Positions 5,790 to 7,980 of a stretch of DNA of 7,980 bases are shown here, piece after piece (the stretch's first letter is position 1; every line of letters starts with the position of its first letter). Where the stretch lies: positions 1 through 7,980 of the forward strand of contig DATHVH010000244.1 of the NCBI GenBank assembly GCA_035461405.1, read 5' to 3'. Under the pieces are notes generated by a model that saw only the letters and a list, made by a program, of their open reading frames with translations, was not told where the DNA came from and made no database searches. The DNA comes from Anditalea sp035461405. GTDB lineage: Bacteria; Bacteroidota; Bacteroidia; Cytophagales; Cyclobacteriaceae. Made by a program: the position numbers and the translations under genes.

Positions 5790-6765
5790 TCCAATTACCA
5801 GAATCGGAGTTTTTACTTCAGGAGGAGATGCACCTGGTATGAATGCAGCCATCAGAGCTGTAGTAAGATCTGCCAAATTTTACAATCTAGAAGTCTTTGG
5901 CATTTATCGCGGCTATGAAGGGATGATCCAGAATGACATTAAAAAACTTGAAAATATTAATGTCGGTTATATTTTAGAAAGGGGAGGTACTTTCCTCAAA
6001 TCTGCTAGAAGTGCGGAATTCCGGACTCCTGAGGGTAGAAAAAAAGCTTATGATAACCTGGTTGCACATAAAATAAATGCGTTGGTAGTCATCGGAGGAG
6101 ATGGTTCACTCACTGGTGCTCACCTCTTCTATAAAGAATTTGGAATTCCTTCCATAGGCATACCTGGAACAATAGACAATGATCTATCAGGAACTGATAG
6201 TACTATCGGTTATGATACTGCCTGTAACACAGCCATTCAGGCTATAGATAAAATTCGAGATACCGCAGTCTCACACGATAGATTGTTTTTCGTCGAGGTA
6301 ATGGGAAGGGATGCAGGTTTTATAGCAGTAAGTGCAGGCATAGGAAGCGGTGCGGCAGCTACTTTGATACCAGAACGAAAGATGCCCGTAGAAACATTGA
6401 TAGAAAGATTAAAATCTAGGGCGAAAGCTAAAAAACAGTCGAATATAGTAATTGTAGCTGAAGGCGGAAAAAGTGGAGGTGCACTTGAAATATCTAAGAA
6501 GGTGAAAAAATACCTTCCTAATTATGATATCAGGGTGACCATATTAGGCCACTTACAGCGCGGTGGGTCCCCTACCTCTTTTGACAGGACACTGGCCAGT
6601 AAACTGGGTGTAGCTGCTGTAGAAGGCTTGATAAACGGGAAAGCTGACGTTATGGTCGGCATAATAAATAATAAAATAGTCTACACACCTATTAAAAAAG
6701 CAATAGTAGATGATAAAGAGGTAGATGAAGACGACTTTAGAATAGCAAAGATTCTTTCTCAATAA
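5779..6765 (+). CDS. pfkA: ATP-dependent 6-phosphofructokinase
   Basis: This enzyme phosphorylates fructose 6-phosphate to fructose 1,6-bisphosphate, the committed step of glycolysis. The 328-residue product has the complete family A layout: TSGGDAPGMNAAIR (13-26), GGTFLKSAR (69-77), GGDGS (106-110), PGTIDND (129-135) with catalytic Asp133, MGRDAG (175-180), and GHLQRGGSPTSFDR (257-270). Gly109 in GGDGS and Gly130 before TIDND are the ATP-type residues; PPi-dependent enzymes have Asp and Lys there. In my by-eye alignment Asp53 replaces the E. coli effector-site Arg54, so allosteric control may differ. The start overlaps the mgsA stop by 11 bp. The TAA lies inside the A-tract of the downstream terminator. 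Confidence 0.97.
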   Translation: MSNNPITRIGVFTSGGDAPGMNAAIRAVVRSAKFYNLEVFGIYRGYEGMIQNDIKKLENINVGYILERGGTFLKSARSAEFRTPEGRKKAYDNLVAHKINALVVIGGDGSLTGAHLFYKEFGIPSIGIPGTIDNDLSGTDSTIGYDTACNTAIQAIDKIRDTAVSHDRLFFVEVMGRDAGFIAVSAGIGSGAAATLIPERKMPVETLIERLKSRAKAKKQSNIVIVAEGGKSGGALEISKKVKKYLPNYDIRVTILGHLQRGGSPTSFDRTLASKLGVAAVEGLINGKADVMVGIINNKIVYTPIKKAIVDDKEVDEDDFRIAKILSQ

Positions 6766-6795
6766 AAAAAAGAGGCCAAATGGCCTCTTTTTTTT
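6764..6795. terminator. Bidirectional Rho-independent terminator between pfkA and the dehydratase gene
   Basis: A perfect 14-bp inverted repeat, A8-GAGGCC (6764-6777) and GGCCTC-T8 (6782-6795), surrounds a four-base loop (AAAT). It provides a GC stem followed by eight T on either strand. It serves two convergent genes whose stop codons (6763-6765 plus, 6794-6796 minus) overlap the ends of the structure. Confidence 0.95.
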
Positions 6796-7980
6796 ATTGA
6801 GTGATTTCTTCTTTTGGTTTATCTAGATAATTAAATCTAGATGAATTACTGATAAATTCCGGCACAATTGTTTTCATGTGGCTTACCAGTGATACATCTG
6901 AATTTTTATTCAGCAGATTTTTAAATTGTTCAAGATGCTCGTTAATCTCTTCAAAAGTAACCTTAGATACTTTGGCTATCATGATTTTAGGATGATGAGT
7001 ATCCTGTACTTGCTCTTCGTCGTTTAGTAATTCTTCGTATAGTTTTTCACCTTGACGTAATCCTGAGAAGGTAATCTTGATATCCTGATCTACTTTCTTA
7101 CCGCTTAACTGAATCATCTTCCTGGCAAGATCTACTATTTTAACTGGCTCTCCCATATCGAAAACAAATATTTCTCCACCCTTGCCCATTACACCTGCTT
7201 CTAGTACAAGTTGACAAGCTTCTGGTATGGTCATAAAATATCTGGTGATATCAGGATGGGTAACAGTAACAGGTCCACCCTTCTCAATCTGTCTTTTAAA
7301 CAATGGAATTACCGAGCCATTTGATCCAAGAACATTTCCAAATCTGGTAGTAATAAACTTAGTACTGGATTTTCCCAAGCCACTAATAAAGTCGTTTAGA
7401 GACTGGACATACATTTCTGCTATCCTCTTAGAGGCACCCATTACATTGGTAGGATTAACGGCCTTATCCGTACTAATCATCACAAATTTCTCAGCTTTAA
7501 ATTCTACAGAAAGATCAGCCAGGTTACGAGTTCCTAAAACATTACATTTAATAGCCTCTTCCGGATAAGCTTCCATCATAGGCACATGTTTATAAGCAGC
7601 AGCATGGAATACTATCTGTGGACGATACTTATTAAAAATATCAGTTAAATTTTTAATTTTTCTTATATCAGCAAGAACTGCTATAATGTCACAATTAAGA
7701 TTTAGAGATTCTATTTCATGATTAACTTCATACAAAGCTGACTCAGCTTGGTCCAGCATAATCAAAAGTTTAGGATTATAATGAGCTACCTGCTTTGCTA
7801 TTTCACTGCCTATAGAACCTCCAGCTCCAGTGACCAATACCACTTTACCTGCAAGATCTTCACTTACATGAGTATTATCCAGTGAAATTGAATCCCGAGA
7901 CAGTAAATCCTCAATTTTAACTTCCCTAATTCCTCCGGCACTCAATCCCCCGCTCATCCATTCGTCGATAGGAGGAATAA
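6794..7980 (-). CDS. Membrane-type nucleotide-sugar 4,6-dehydratase (WbpM/CapD/PglF class), N-terminus missing
   Basis: The frame stays open to the window edge, reading ...IPPIDEW before the Met at 7957, so that Met is internal and the N-terminal membrane helices and first domain lie beyond the window. Counting from Met 7957: IEDLLSRD linker, NAD-binding TGAGGSIGSEI (43-53), ADIRK, FHAAAYKHVPMME (117-129), STDKAVNP (162-169), then VMGASK with Met173 and Lys177, and RFGNVLGSNGSVIPLF. Met in place of the SDR catalytic Tyr marks the large WbpM/PglF branch rather than the small soluble PseB/FlaA1 enzymes (S-Y-K). The enzyme would remove water from a UDP-sugar, commonly UDP-GlcNAc, to give a 4-keto-6-deoxy precursor for surface polysaccharide or glycoprotein glycans. 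The exact substrate cannot be read from sequence. It is convergent with pfkA and probably ends a polysaccharide locus to the right. Confidence 0.93.
   Translation of the reverse strand, partial: IPPIDEWMSGGLSAGGIREVKIEDLLSRDSISLDNTHVSEDLAGKVVLVTGAGGSIGSEIAKQVAHYNPKLLIMLDQAESALYEVNHEIESLNLNCDIIAVLADIRKIKNLTDIFNKYRPQIVFHAAAYKHVPMMEAYPEEAIKCNVLGTRNLADLSVEFKAEKFVMISTDKAVNPTNVMGASKRIAEMYVQSLNDFISGLGKSSTKFITTRFGNVLGSNGSVIPLFKRQIEKGGPVTVTHPDITRYFMTIPEACQLVLEAGVMGKGGEIFVFDMGEPVKIVDLARKMIQLSGKKVDQDIKITFSGLRQGEKLYEELLNDEEQVQDTHHPKIMIAKVSKVTFEEINEHLEQFKNLLNKNSDVSLVSHMKTIVPEFISNSSRFNYLDKPKEEITQ

Noticed and set aside
7227..7568. Plus-strand open frame of 113 codons inside the dehydratase gene
   Set aside because: It is antisense to the conserved catalytic region of the minus-strand gene and its product shows no recognisable domain.

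Overview
The window reads as a low-GC chromosomal segment of a member of the Bacteroidota, most likely of the Cytophagales type. The evidence is the rpsF-rpsR-rplI ribosomal protein cluster, a GSCFA-domain protein, a long PriA with the Bacteroidota arrangement, promoter-like elements of the TTTG/TAnnTTTG class used by this phylum's primary sigma factor, and A-rich start regions without Shine-Dalgarno (SD) sequences. The order-level placement is inferred, not proven.

Layout. Bases 1-150 are the right end of an IS3-family insertion sequence: the last 40 codons of the transposase plus the terminal inverted repeat. Just beyond it is what looks like the orphaned right half of a Rho-independent terminator (155-173). 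A well-formed promoter (218-248) then drives rpsF-rpsR-rplI (bS6, bS18, bL9), which ends at a strong terminator (1414-1445). Next come a monocistronic-looking GSCFA/SGNH-like gene (1531-2517), a 186-bp spacer with two degenerate REP-like units, and priA (replication-restart helicase, GTG start). A 182-bp spacer with a possible promoter precedes mgsA and pfkA, which overlap by 11 bp. A symmetric bidirectional terminator separates pfkA from a convergent, 5'-truncated gene on the minus strand for a large membrane-type nucleotide-sugar 4,6-dehydratase (WbpM/CapD class), which runs off the right edge.

Functionally this is mostly housekeeping: ribosome assembly, replication restart, a glycolysis/methylglyoxal pair, and surface-polysaccharide precursor synthesis. 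I see no defence system, CRISPR array, phage gene or tRNA. The most thought-provoking signal is a strong SD (AAGGAGG) just upstream of rpsR. It is the only one in front of any gene here, in a phylum whose ribosomes normally hide the anti-SD using bS6, bS18 and bS21. The mgsA-pfkA start/stop overlap, the IS junction next to a half terminator, and the REP-like pair are lesser points.
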